Source: Ruegeria spongiae
GTDB taxonomy: Bacteria; Pseudomonadota; Alphaproteobacteria; Rhodobacterales; Rhodobacteraceae
Assembly: GCF_023502395.1 (NCBI RefSeq)
Contig: NZ_JAMFMB010000015.1
Span: 50,859-114,858, forward strand
Direction: 5' to 3'
DNA: 64,000 nt
Part shown: piece after piece, positions 52,820 to 62,485 of the stretch
Numbering within the stretch: position 1 is the stretch's first letter
How the letters are laid out: each line of letters opens with the position of its first letter
Notes under the pieces: generated by a model
Databases searched by the model: none
What the model was told of the DNA's origin: nothing
What the model saw: only the letters and a program-made list of their open reading frames with translations
Program-made: the position numbers and the translations under genes

Positions 52820-54232
52820 ATGACAGGGAAAATTTGGTGTACGGCTTGCGTTTTCTTGAAGGGCAGCCTCTATACACTTTGTCTGTTTCCAATGCTTGCC
52901 TTTGCACAAGGCGAAACCAAGACGGTCACGCTGGATGAAGGTACAGCGCTTGCGGTCGTCGCCCTGCGCAGCGGACAACCCCGGCTCGCACTGCAACTGA
53001 CTAACGCGCTGATCGAGGCCCGCCCAAAAGACCCGGCGCTTTTTTACCTGAAGGCGACCGCCCACGCGGGTCTGCAAGAGCACCGGCAAGGGCGCAAGGC
53101 AGCGGCGCGGTCCTACCGCTTATCAAATGATACACGCGAAAAATTCCAGGCAGCGCAACTGGCCTCGCGCATGGCGTTGGGGGCTCGGCAATACACGTTG
53201 TCTCAGGTCTGGCTGCGCCGCACGGCGATCCATGCGCCAGATGACGAATCCGAGCGCCTGATCGCACGGGACTACCGGGTGCTGCGGCAGTTGAACCCCT
53301 GGGCGTTCCGGCTGCGCGGGGAACTCAGCCCGTCGGACAACGTCAATGGCGGCGCCGACACCGCGTTGCAGATCATCGACGGGGTGCCGGTTGTGGGCCA
53401 GTTGAGCGGCGGCGCGCAGGCCCTGTCGGGGCTGATCGCCTCGGTCGATCTGGCGGTGTCCTACCGACTGCGTCAAACACAGGACAGTCGAACGACGCTA
53501 GGCAGCCGGATTTACGTGCAACGGGTCAAACTGTCGTCCTCCTCCGAGGACAAGGCGCCCGATTTCGACGAATCCGAGCTTGATTCGACCTTTGCCGAAC
53601 TCTCGTTCCGGCATCTTTTTGCGGTCGGAAAGCCGGAACGCGGTGGCAGCGCATCGGTGGGTGCTGCCGCAGGGGCTTCTTATTGGGGCGGTGAGCGGGC
53701 CTACAATTTCGCCCGGATCAGCGGCGACCGGACCTGGCGGCTGAACAATGGCGTCAAGCTGCGTTTTGGCGGTTTGGGCGAAACCCGTTTCGCCGAGCGG
53801 TTCGGTACCAATGACGCCAACATCCTCGGATTGGGTGGCTATCTAACCAAACCGCTGAAAAACGGCGATACACTGTCGCTGGATATGGCTCTTCGCGACA
53901 CCAAGGCGCGTTGGGACAATGGCACTTTCTATTCCGCCTCGGTCCGCATCGCCTATGGGTTCGGCAAACCGGTCGGACCGGTGCTGATAGATACCGGTCT
54001 GGTGCTGGGATATTCCCACTATCCCCGTTTCCTGTCAGCCGGATTCATCGAGGTTCCGGGCGGGCGCACCGACAAGTCGATCTATGGCGATGTCAGCTTT
54101 TTCTTTCACCGCTATGATTATGCGGGCTTTGCCCCGGTGCTGCGACTTCGGACAGGCAAGCGGTCGTCCAATGACAGCCGCTACGACATCTCTGAGACCT
54201 CGCTTTCGCTGGGAATTGAATCAACCTTCTGA
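52820..54232 (+). CDS. Slam-type outer-membrane translocon (DUF560, surface lipoprotein assembly modifier)
   Basis: Protein of 470 residues with a signal peptide (ends PMLAFA), an N-terminal TPR-like helical domain (about 40-165; ALAVVALRSGQPRLALQLTN, ALFYLKATAHAGLQEHRQG) and a C-terminal DUF560 beta-barrel (about 180-470) of alternating strands ending in Phe (LSLGIESTF), the outer-membrane insertion signature. Slam proteins move lipoproteins to the cell surface. The ATG at 52820 follows AGGGGA; a TTG at 52802 is in frame but less likely. It is paired with the lipoprotein upstream. Confidence 0.85.
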   Translation: MTGKIWCTACVFLKGSLYTLCLFPMLAFAQGETKTVTLDEGTALAVVALRSGQPRLALQLTNALIEARPKDPALFYLKATAHAGLQEHRQGRKAAARSYRLSNDTREKFQAAQLASRMALGARQYTLSQVWLRRTAIHAPDDESERLIARDYRVLRQLNPWAFRLRGELSPSDNVNGGADTALQIIDGVPVVGQLSGGAQALSGLIASVDLAVSYRLRQTQDSRTTLGSRIYVQRVKLSSSSEDKAPDFDESELDSTFAELSFRHLFAVGKPERGGSASVGAAAGASYWGGERAYNFARISGDRTWRLNNGVKLRFGGLGETRFAERFGTNDANILGLGGYLTKPLKNGDTLSLDMALRDTKARWDNGTFYSASVRIAYGFGKPVGPVLIDTGLVLGYSHYPRFLSAGFIEVPGGRTDKSIYGDVSFFFHRYDYAGFAPVLRLRTGKRSSNDSRYDISETSLSLGIESTF

Positions 54233-54293
54233 CTTGCTCTGGTCCTTTGCGGCGTTAGCGCTAATCTAGAGCCGAACGCAAGGGAGTTTGCCG

Positions 54294-54722
54294 ATGAGTC
54301 TGACCTATCTGCACACCATGGTCCGCGTGAAGGATCTGGAAAAATCAATGGCTTTTTACGAATTGCTGGGCTTGAAGGAAACGCGCCGCTACGAAAGCGA
54401 ACAGGGGCGGTTCTCGTTGGTCTTCATGGCCCCTCCCGGTCAGGAGGACGCGCCGATCGAACTGACTTACAACTGGGACGGCGATGGCGCGTTGCCCAGC
54501 GACAGCCGCCATTTCGGCCATCTGGCCTATGGTGTCGACAACATCTACGAGGCCTGCCAGCACCTGATGGACAATGGCGTGACGATCAACCGGCCCCCAC
54601 GCGACGGTCATATGGCCTTTGTGCGCTCGCCCGACAACATCTCGGTCGAACTTCTGCAAAAGGGCGAATCGCTGCCAACTGCTGAACCCTGGGCCAGCAT
54701 GGAAAACACCGGCCATTGGTGA
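54294..54722 (+). CDS. gloA: Lactoylglutathione lyase (glyoxalase I)
   Basis: Protein of 142 residues with metal ligands His7, Glu56, His76 and Glu119, matching the spacing of E. coli GloA (5, 56, 74, 122). It isomerises the methylglyoxal-glutathione adduct to S-lactoylglutathione. AAGGGAG precedes the ATG. Its stop overlaps the GTG start of the DUF1194 gene (GTGA). Confidence 0.93.
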   Translation: MSLTYLHTMVRVKDLEKSMAFYELLGLKETRRYESEQGRFSLVFMAPPGQEDAPIELTYNWDGDGALPSDSRHFGHLAYGVDNIYEACQHLMDNGVTINRPPRDGHMAFVRSPDNISVELLQKGESLPTAEPWASMENTGHW

Positions 54723-55468
54723 TCCGTGCACTGGTACTGACTGCATTCTGCCTTGCTGCTGTCGGCGCCCAGGCGCAATGTCGTCAGGCGCTGGCGCTGG
54801 GGTTGGATGTTTCCGGCTCGGTCGACAGCCAGGAATACCGGATGCAACTGGATGGGTTGGCCAACGCGCTGCTCCATCCCGAGATCGTGACGCTGTTGAC
54901 CGCGCAACCGGCGGCACCTGCTCGGCTTGCGGTCTATGAATGGAGCGGTGCAAACGATCAGAGACTGCTGATCAACTGGCGTGACATTCGCGATCGAACG
55001 GATCTTGATCAGATCTCCGCGCTTTTGCGTGCGACCCGAAGAGCAGAGGCCGACCCCGGCACCGCCGTCGGCGCGGCGATGCGGTTTGGTGCGGGGATGC
55101 TGGTGCAACAGGGCGATTGCTGGAAACGCACGCTCGATCTGTCCGGTGACGGCAAACATAACCTCGGCCCGCATCCACGCGACGTGCAGGCGGAACTGAT
55201 CGCTCAGGGTCTCACCATCAACGGGTTGCTGATCGGAAGTGATCCGAGATTCGGACAGAACCGAAGATATGGCGAGATCGGCGAGCTATCGGCCTATTAC
55301 CGCGCATGGGTGATTCTCGGCCCCGGTGCTTTCGTCGAAATCGCACTGGGGTTCGAACACTATGAGCAGGCGATGGTGCGCAAGCTCAGGCGCGAGCTTG
55401 AAGCACCGGCGATGTCCGCAATCCGTCCCGAACATCGTCTGGCGCTTCGCCGCCCTGCCCCTCAGTAG
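54719..55468 (+). CDS. DUF1194 VWA-like exported protein
   Basis: Protein of 249 residues starting at GTG (54719), which overlaps the gloA stop by four bases. It has a signal peptide (IRALVLTAFCLAAVGAQA) and then a von Willebrand A-like domain with a MIDAS DVSGSVDSQEY, DPGTAVGAAM and DLSGDGKHNLG. Such domains bind a metal and mediate protein contacts in the periplasm. The function of DUF1194 is not established. Its last seven bases overlap the convergent MarR gene. Confidence 0.87.
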   Translation: MIRALVLTAFCLAAVGAQAQCRQALALGLDVSGSVDSQEYRMQLDGLANALLHPEIVTLLTAQPAAPARLAVYEWSGANDQRLLINWRDIRDRTDLDQISALLRATRRAEADPGTAVGAAMRFGAGMLVQQGDCWKRTLDLSGDGKHNLGPHPRDVQAELIAQGLTINGLLIGSDPRFGQNRRYGEIGELSAYYRAWVILGPGAFVEIALGFEHYEQAMVRKLRRELEAPAMSAIRPEHRLALRRPAPQ

Positions 55469-55959
55469 ATGTAACGGATTTGGTCAGTCCAGTAGCGTTC
55501 AACCCGGCGCAGCGAGCTTGTGATATCCTCAATCCCCTCCATACCCAGCACACCTTTGTGCTGCAGCCCGATGGCATGGCGGGCAAAGAGATCGGCCACA
55601 ATGTTGCGGATCTCGCGCCCGCGCTGGGTCAGACGCACGCGGACCGAGCGACGGTCAATCTCGCAGCGCTGGTGGTGCATATAGCCCATCTCGACCAGTT
55701 TCTTGAGGTTGTAGCTGACATTGCTGCCCTGATAATAACCCCGGCTTTTCAATTCACCCGCCGTGACTTCATTGTCGCCGATATTGAACAACAGCAGCGC
55801 CTGCACCGCGTTGATCTCCAGCACACCGACCCGCTCGAATTCGTCCTTGATCACATCGAGCAGCAGCCGATGCAGCCGTTCCACAAGCGCAAGCGCCTCG
55901 AGGTAGGTGGTCATGTACCCCTTGCCGCCATCAGTGGCGATCTGTGTTTCGATACTCAT
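55462..55959 (-). CDS. MarR family winged-helix regulator (LdtR-like)
   Basis: Protein of 165 residues with the winged helix ITAVQ-like region INAVQALLLFNIGDNEVTAG, the recognition helix GYYQGSNVSYNLKKLVEMGY and the wing CEIDRRSVRVRLTQRGREI. The sequence style matches the LdtR-type MarR proteins of Rhizobiales and Rhodobacterales, which control cell-wall L,D-transpeptidase genes and osmotic stress. The start at 55959 is chosen for GGAG six bases upstream. No ldt gene is adjacent. Confidence 0.87.
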   Translation of the reverse strand: MSIETQIATDGGKGYMTTYLEALALVERLHRLLLDVIKDEFERVGVLEINAVQALLLFNIGDNEVTAGELKSRGYYQGSNVSYNLKKLVEMGYMHHQRCEIDRRSVRVRLTQRGREIRNIVADLFARHAIGLQHKGVLGMEGIEDITSSLRRVERYWTDQIRYIY

Positions 55960-56033
55960 CCGCTTCTCCGACTCGCTTGCTTTCGACAAGAGTGACGGGA
56001 AAAGCCGAACAATCGGTTAAGGGAAATTTTCGT

Positions 56034-56291
56034 TTATTTTTGGAAGGTTTGCGAGATTTCGGCGATCATCGGACCATAGGGCGAAGGCACGCTGGCCTGG
56101 CCTGTGACCCATTGATACAGGTCCTGATCGTTCTCATGCAGAAGCTGGTCGTAGAGATCCAGCGCCGCCGCATCAAGCTGCGCCAGATTGGCGTCGGCAT
56201 AGGCGCTCAGGATCAAGTCCATCTCTTTGATACCGCGCCGCATCGAGCGCATCTTCAGACGCTTGAGGCGATGCGTGCGTGGCTCGCTCAC
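56034..56291 (-). CDS. sdhE: Succinate dehydrogenase assembly factor SdhE
   Basis: Protein of 85 residues with the SdhE signature RSMRRGIKEMDLILSAYAD (the RGxxE motif needed for flavinylation) and the helical tail LYDQLLHENDQDLYQWVTGQ. It helps attach FAD to SdhA. Its start overlaps the stop of the XRE regulator by four bases, an unusual partnership. No sdh operon lies nearby. Confidence 0.92.
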   Translation of the reverse strand: MSEPRTHRLKRLKMRSMRRGIKEMDLILSAYADANLAQLDAAALDLYDQLLHENDQDLYQWVTGQASVPSPYGPMIAEISQTFQK

Positions 56292-56683
56292 ACGCCCTGC
56301 TCCGCCAGACCGCGCAGTTTCTTCTCCAGCCGCGCCGCCCGTTCGGTCAACCCGCGCATCTCGCCGCGGATCGCGCGCAGCTCGCCCACCAGCGAAGTCA
56401 GTTCGCCATTGGTCTCGCCTTCCTCGGCGGGCGCGTCGGTGCCTTCGCCCTCACCGGTCAGCAGCCACATGATCGAGACGTTCAGCAGCCCTGCCATCAT
56501 CGACAGCTTGTTGGCACGCGGCTCGGCCAGATCATCCTCCCACCCGGCGATGGTCGCCTTCTTGACGCCGATCCGGCGCGCAAGCTGTGTCTGCGTCATG
56601 CCCGCCGCTTCGCGTGCTCCGGCGACCCGGTCCCCGAAGGTGGCCGCGTCGGGGCCGTACCAGTCAATAGCTTCATTGTTCAT
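56288..56683 (-). CDS. XRE family transcriptional regulator
   Basis: Protein of 131 residues with a helix-turn-helix at about 17-72 (REAAGMTQTQLARRIGVKKA, IAGWEDDLAEPRANKLSMMA) followed by an acidic linker (about 78-92) and a coiled coil (ELRAIRGEMRGLTERAARLE). It is coupled to sdhE by an ATGA overlap, so the two are co-translated. Target unknown. Confidence 0.88.
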   Translation of the reverse strand: MNNEAIDWYGPDAATFGDRVAGAREAAGMTQTQLARRIGVKKATIAGWEDDLAEPRANKLSMMAGLLNVSIMWLLTGEGEGTDAPAEEGETNGELTSLVGELRAIRGEMRGLTERAARLEKKLRGLAEQGV

Positions 56684-56746
56684 CAGCGCATGTCCTTCAT
56701 CGCTTGATCGCCGGTTGGGCGCACCCTATGACAGTCGCGCCCATGA

Positions 56747-57967
<1,221 letters not shown>

Positions 57968-57979
57968 ACAGGAGCAGGC

Positions 57980-58393
57980 ATGTCCGCCGAACTGCCAGAG
58001 TACTATTTCCGTGTCCGCGAAAACGGGGCCGTCGTGTTCCGCGTGGACACGGAGAACCGCCAGCGCCGGATCGAGATGGATCAGATCGCGGTGGTCAATA
58101 TCCGCAATGGCGAGATCAAGCCGCATGGTCAGCGGGACCTGTCCGAACGGGACCTGCAGGAAATCCGCAGTTGGATGGCGACCCGCACCGAGTTGCTGGC
58201 CCGCCGCGATATCGACGATATTCACCGGGCCGTTGACCACCTGAACCTGACCACGCAATGGGCACAGTCCAAAGCCAGCGCCGATCAGCTTGAAGAGGTG
58301 ACCGACACCCTGCTGCTTGCCATGCACGATCTGCGCTCGGTACTGGTGCGCAAAAAGGCCGACCGGCTGATGGGCAAAACGCGATCGGAGTGA
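57980..58393 (+). CDS. Small hypothetical protein downstream of the aminotransferase
   Basis: Protein of 137 residues. The N-terminal half has alternating strands (YYFRVRENGAVVFRVDTENR, IAVVNIRNGEIKPHG); the C-terminal half is helical and charged (LSERDLQEIRSWMATR, LEEVTDTLLLAMHDLRSVLV). There is no signal peptide or membrane helix. No family is recognised. An AGGAG ribosome site and 13-base spacing suggest co-expression with the aminotransferase. Confidence 0.78.
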   Translation: MSAELPEYYFRVRENGAVVFRVDTENRQRRIEMDQIAVVNIRNGEIKPHGQRDLSERDLQEIRSWMATRTELLARRDIDDIHRAVDHLNLTTQWAQSKASADQLEEVTDTLLLAMHDLRSVLVRKKADRLMGKTRSE

Positions 58394-58598
58394 TCTGAGC
58401 AGGCTGAGCTGTGATCAAACTCCGGGTTTTGTCACTTTGTGACCCATGCCCGCAAAGCGGACAATCCTGGGGGTGGAATTGCCCCGACTTATCCCGCCTT
58501 CGGCGATTCAACGGTGGCCATTGATGATGGAAACTTCGTTGATCGGAGTTGCAACCGCTTGGTTGAAGCTGGGCTTTGGATCGCGCGCTCCTTTGAGG

Positions 58599-59033
58599 CT
58601 ACTGATGCTTCTCTTGAGCCGTTTCCGGCATGGTGAAGCGGTTCAGTGGAATCTCTGCGATACCCGTAATCTCGATCAGCAATCTGGGATCGTATAGCGA
58701 TGAAACCTCCAGAGTTGTCGTCACTGGATATGGCGCCTCGAAGAAGCGCGTTCTCACTTCGCCGCACCGCATGAAAGCCTGAATATCCGTTGTGAATTGC
58801 TGAAGCGATACGATGTCGCTCATCCTCCCGCCCATCGCGCCAAGAACGTCGGATATGTTTTGCAGGACCTGCTCCACCTGAGCCGCCATATCACCGTCGC
58901 CTGTTACTTTGCCATCCTGCCCGAGCGCGACTTGCCCTTTGAGGTAAATCGTTTGTCCACCCCCTGAAATGACAGACTGGGAGAAGGCCCCAAATGGGCT
59001 CCAGACATTCGCAGGATCAAAGCTTTTTGCCAT
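58599..59033 (-). CDS. RidA family protein
   Basis: Protein of 144 residues with the RidA (YjgF/YER057c) fold: SQSVISGGGQTIYLKGQVAL, VEQVLQNISDVLGAMGG, TTTLEVSSL and LIEITGIAEIPL. In RidA the ligand arginine lies in the IxR(E)xxxP or RxxVEVxxL region; here that region reads PVTTTLEVSSLYDPRLLIEI, so the deaminase arginine is not obvious and this may be a non-archetypal subgroup. Composition is more AT-rich than the flanking genes. It is a single gene on the minus strand. Confidence 0.82.
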   Translation of the reverse strand: MAKSFDPANVWSPFGAFSQSVISGGGQTIYLKGQVALGQDGKVTGDGDMAAQVEQVLQNISDVLGAMGGRMSDIVSLQQFTTDIQAFMRCGEVRTRFFEAPYPVTTTLEVSSLYDPRLLIEITGIAEIPLNRFTMPETAQEKHQ

Positions 59034-59231
59034 GTTGCGCACCCTTTCAGTACTGATATTCCAGTCTGTCAAATTTCCGCAGACTAACGTCACCGTTGGC
59101 GTCCGTTCAAGCGGTGGTCGCTCGCGCGATGTCGCAATCGGCAAAGCTGGCTTTCGTGCGGAGGGCAGCATTCGTTGGTCTGCGCTTGCGCCGGATGCGA
59201 TGCGCCCAGCCATCCTTTTCGGGTCCAACTC

Positions 59232-60593
59232 TTACGCCAGGGCCTCGACCCGGTAGATCGTCCGACCCCAGAACCGGGCCATCAGCAGCACCGCCGCGCA
59301 GGCAAGGCCAAGGACCAGCCCGCTCCAGACACCGACCCCGCCCCAGCCCATCCGGAAGCCCAGCATGTAGGAGGCCGGGATGCCGACCAGCCAGTAGCTG
59401 AGCGCCGCGATCACCATCGGGCCGGTGGTGTCCTGCACCCCGCGCAGCACGCCCAGCGCGATGACCTGCGCGCCATCCACGGTCTGAAACAGCGCCGCCA
59501 TGGCCAGAAGCCCGGTGCCGATCAGCAGGATCTGCCCGCGATGCGGGTCGTCGGATTCCATGAACAGGGAAATCAGTTGCTCGGGGAAGACCAGGAACAG
59601 CGTCACCGCCACCGCCGAAATCGCAAGCGACATGATCGTGACGACCAATGCACCACGCGCCAGATGCGCCCGGTCCTTGCGGCCATAGGCATTGCCTGCC
59701 CGGATCGTGGCCGCGTTGCTGAGCCCCAGATGCACCATAAACGTGGCCGAGGCCAGTTGCAGTGCGATGCCATGGGCGGCCAGCGGGATCGCCCCCAGCC
59801 AGCCCATCATCAGCGCCGAAGAGGCAAACATCGTCACTTCGCTCAGCATCGTCAGACCGATCGGCAGGCCCAGCCGGAACACGCGGGCAAACATCTCCCA
59901 ATCGGGGCGCCAGAAGCGGCGGAACAGCGCGTGCTCGGGCAGCACCCGCACCGCATAGAGCACCACCGCCGCCAGCGACACGATCTGAGTAACAAATGAG
60001 GCGATGGCCGCGCCGGTCACCCCAAGCTCGGGCGCGCCCCAGTTGCCGAAGATCAGCGCATAGTTTGTCACGCCATTGGTCACTGCGGCGGCAATGGTGA
60101 TCCAGAATACGATCTGGGTGCGCTCCAGCGCCGCCAGATAAGATTTCAGCACCATCACCAGCAATGCCGGCAACAACCCCCAGCCCGCCACCCGCAGATA
60201 GGTGGCGGCGGTGGCGGCCACGTCGGGATCTTGCCCCAACAGCAGCAGGATAGGTTGCGACCACCACAGAAGCGGCATCGCCGCCACAAAGAACAGCATC
60301 GACAGCCAAAGCCCCATGCGGGTGCAGCGGCGGATGCTGGTTTCGTCCTCTTCGGCGGCGGCGGTGGCGACCATCGGCATCACCGCCATGGCAAAGCCCG
60401 CCCCCAGCAGGAACAGCACGAAGAAATAGCTGCTGGCAAGCGTCACGGCGGCCAGCGCCTCGACCCCGTACCAGCCCAGCATGACGGTATCGGTCAGACC
60501 GATGGCAAACTGCGCCAGATGCCCGCCGATCAGCGGCAGGCCAAGGACGGCAATCGCGCGGACATGGCCGCCATATGTCATAGTGGGACTCAT
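59232..60593 (-). CDS. MATE family efflux transporter
   Basis: Protein of 453 residues with twelve membrane helices in two MATE repeats. Conserved elements are GLPLIGGHLAQFAIGLTDTV near the N terminus, GLPIGLTMLSEVTMFASSAL at the start of the second repeat, and GVLRGVQDTTGPMVI. It exports cationic compounds in exchange for Na+ or H+. The start is set at MSPTMTYGGHVRAI because that begins the family alignment. Confidence 0.93.
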   Translation of the reverse strand: MSPTMTYGGHVRAIAVLGLPLIGGHLAQFAIGLTDTVMLGWYGVEALAAVTLASSYFFVLFLLGAGFAMAVMPMVATAAAEEDETSIRRCTRMGLWLSMLFFVAAMPLLWWSQPILLLLGQDPDVAATAATYLRVAGWGLLPALLVMVLKSYLAALERTQIVFWITIAAAVTNGVTNYALIFGNWGAPELGVTGAAIASFVTQIVSLAAVVLYAVRVLPEHALFRRFWRPDWEMFARVFRLGLPIGLTMLSEVTMFASSALMMGWLGAIPLAAHGIALQLASATFMVHLGLSNAATIRAGNAYGRKDRAHLARGALVVTIMSLAISAVAVTLFLVFPEQLISLFMESDDPHRGQILLIGTGLLAMAALFQTVDGAQVIALGVLRGVQDTTGPMVIAALSYWLVGIPASYMLGFRMGWGGVGVWSGLVLGLACAAVLLMARFWGRTIYRVEALA

Positions 60594-60688
60594 CCGACAG
60601 CCATATGGCGGGCCTTTCAGACTTGCAAGAGACAGGTTCACCCCCGCACACTCGCAACCGGAGATGACCGCAGCACAGCGAGGCCCCA

Positions 60689-61330
60689 ATGTCAGACCCT
60701 TTCGCCACCCTCGTTCCGGACGCAACCGGCTTTCTGTCCGATCTTGCCCGAAACAACACGCGCGACTGGTTTCTGGCCCACAAGCCCACCTATGAGGACA
60801 AGCTGAAAGCGCCCGCGATGGCGCTGCTTGACATCATCGCCGCTGATCTTGGCACGGGTACCGGAACCAAACTGTTCCGCGCGCATCGCGATGTGCGGTT
60901 TTCCAAGGACAAGACACCCTATCACACGCATCTGCATATGCTGTGGAGCCTGCCATCAGAAAGCGGGCCACGCCCGGCGCTGTTCTTCGGGATCGGGCTG
61001 GACTATGTGAGTGTCGGTGCCGGGTTCATGGGGTTTGACAAGACGGCCCTGCCGATCTGGCGGGCTGGCGTTGACGGCGCGCAGGGCGCAGAGATCGCAG
61101 CCAAGCTGGACCGCCTTGCCGCCGACGGGTTGCGTATTGGCGCGCCTGAACTCAAACGGGTGCCCGCCCCCTATGACAAGGATCATCCTCAGGGCGCGCT
61201 GCTGCGCCGCAAGGCGCTGACGGTCTGGCACGATCTGGACAAGGCAGAGATCGCCAACCCCGTCACCGCCATCCGCGCCACCCACCAAAGGCTCGCGCCC
61301 TTGCTGGGCAGCCTGCAGGCGATCTTCTGA
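60689..61330 (+). CDS. DUF2461 family protein
   Basis: Protein of 213 residues with the DUF2461 signatures NNTRDWFLAHKPTYEDKLKA, RAHRDVRFSKDKTPYHTHL and RVPAPYDKDHPQGALLRRKA. Function is unknown; it is a widespread bacterial and fungal cytoplasmic family. GAGG precedes the ATG. It converges on the polyphosphate kinase gene with a gap of three bases. Confidence 0.9.
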   Translation: MSDPFATLVPDATGFLSDLARNNTRDWFLAHKPTYEDKLKAPAMALLDIIAADLGTGTGTKLFRAHRDVRFSKDKTPYHTHLHMLWSLPSESGPRPALFFGIGLDYVSVGAGFMGFDKTALPIWRAGVDGAQGAEIAAKLDRLAADGLRIGAPELKRVPAPYDKDHPQGALLRRKALTVWHDLDKAEIANPVTAIRATHQRLAPLLGSLQAIF

Positions 61331-61333
61331 GGA

Positions 61334-62302
61334 TCAGCCTGCCTTGCGCGCGTCGGGATGCAGCGCGGTGCCCAGGATATGCTCGGACTGATGGATCACA
61401 TGGTTCGCGTGCCCCACGATCAGCGGGTCCGGCGCGCCGACCAGATCGTGATCCTTGCCGGGATAATCCAGCGTCGACAGGAAATGCCGCATGCAATTCA
61501 GCCGCGCCCGTTTCTTGTCGTTTGACTTGACGATGGTCCAGGGCGCGTCGGCGGTGTCGGTATAAAAGAACATCGCCTCTTTCGCCTCGGTGTAATCGTC
61601 CCATTTGCCCAGGCTGGCCTTGTCGATGGGCGACAGCTTCCACTGTTTCAACGGGTCGGATTCGCGGCTTTTGAACCGGTTCTTCTGCTCGGGGCGCGTC
61701 ACCGAGAACCAGTATTTGTACAGCCGTATCCCCGACCGGACCAGCATCCGCTCCAGATCGGGCGCCTGGCGCATGAATTCGAGATAGTCGTTGGGCCCGC
61801 AAAACCCCATCACCCGCTCGACCCCGGCGCGGTTGTACCAGGAGCGGTCAAAGAACACCATTTCACCAGAGGTCGGCAGCTCACGCACATAGCGTTGAAA
61901 ATACCACTGGCCGCGCTCTTCTTCGGTGGGTTTGTTCAGGGCAACGACACGGGCCGCGCGCGGGTTCAGATGCTCCATGAACCGCTTGATGGTGCCGCCC
62001 TTGCCCGCCGCATCCCGGCCTTCGAAGATCAGCGCGAATTTCTGTCCGGTCTGCTGCGCCCAAAGCTGCGCCTTCAGCAATTCCGCCTGCAATTTGGCCT
62101 TCTCCGCTTCGTAGCGGCGCCGGGGCAGCTTGCGGTCATAAGGATACCTGCCACTTTCAAAGGCCCTACGCACCTCATCGGTGCTTGGCGCTTTGGGGGT
62201 CGCACCGGGTTTCGGGGTCGTGTCAGGTTGTGTGCTGTCAACAACAGCCGCAGCCCCGTTGCTAACTGGGGTCGGTGCCTGTGTCCGGGTCTCTTGTGTC
62301 AC
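61334..62302 (-). CDS. ppk2: Polyphosphate kinase 2
   Basis: Protein of 322 residues. After a Pro/Thr-rich disordered N terminus (1-40) comes the PPK2 domain with Walker A GRDAAGKGG (95-103), the lid RAARVVALNKPTEEERGQWY and Walker B FFDRSWYNRAGVERVMGF (Asp152). PPK2 enzymes use polyphosphate to phosphorylate nucleoside mono- or diphosphates. The start is a GTG at 62302 with GGAGGG six bases upstream. Confidence 0.93.
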   Translation of the reverse strand: MTQETRTQAPTPVSNGAAAVVDSTQPDTTPKPGATPKAPSTDEVRRAFESGRYPYDRKLPRRRYEAEKAKLQAELLKAQLWAQQTGQKFALIFEGRDAAGKGGTIKRFMEHLNPRAARVVALNKPTEEERGQWYFQRYVRELPTSGEMVFFDRSWYNRAGVERVMGFCGPNDYLEFMRQAPDLERMLVRSGIRLYKYWFSVTRPEQKNRFKSRESDPLKQWKLSPIDKASLGKWDDYTEAKEAMFFYTDTADAPWTIVKSNDKKRARLNCMRHFLSTLDYPGKDHDLVGAPDPLIVGHANHVIHQSEHILGTALHPDARKAG

Positions 62303-62485
62303 GTAAATCCCTCCTGTCCAATTCTGGCGGCAGGATAACCACACCGCCCGAACACCGCCTTGATCGGTGTCAAAAAAACCGTCACCAGCCGGGTGGGGGC
62401 CATAGGAAACGCAACCAATATCCGGCACACGGGTTTCCATCGGCGGCAATGCCTGTTTGACTGCAGAAAATGGGCGGAGCATGTG

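Noticed and set aside
58446..58697. 83-codon plus-strand frame in the gap before ridA
   Set aside because: No ribosome site, overlaps the ridA 3' end, and the composition is not protein-like. I see nothing convincing in 58394-58598.
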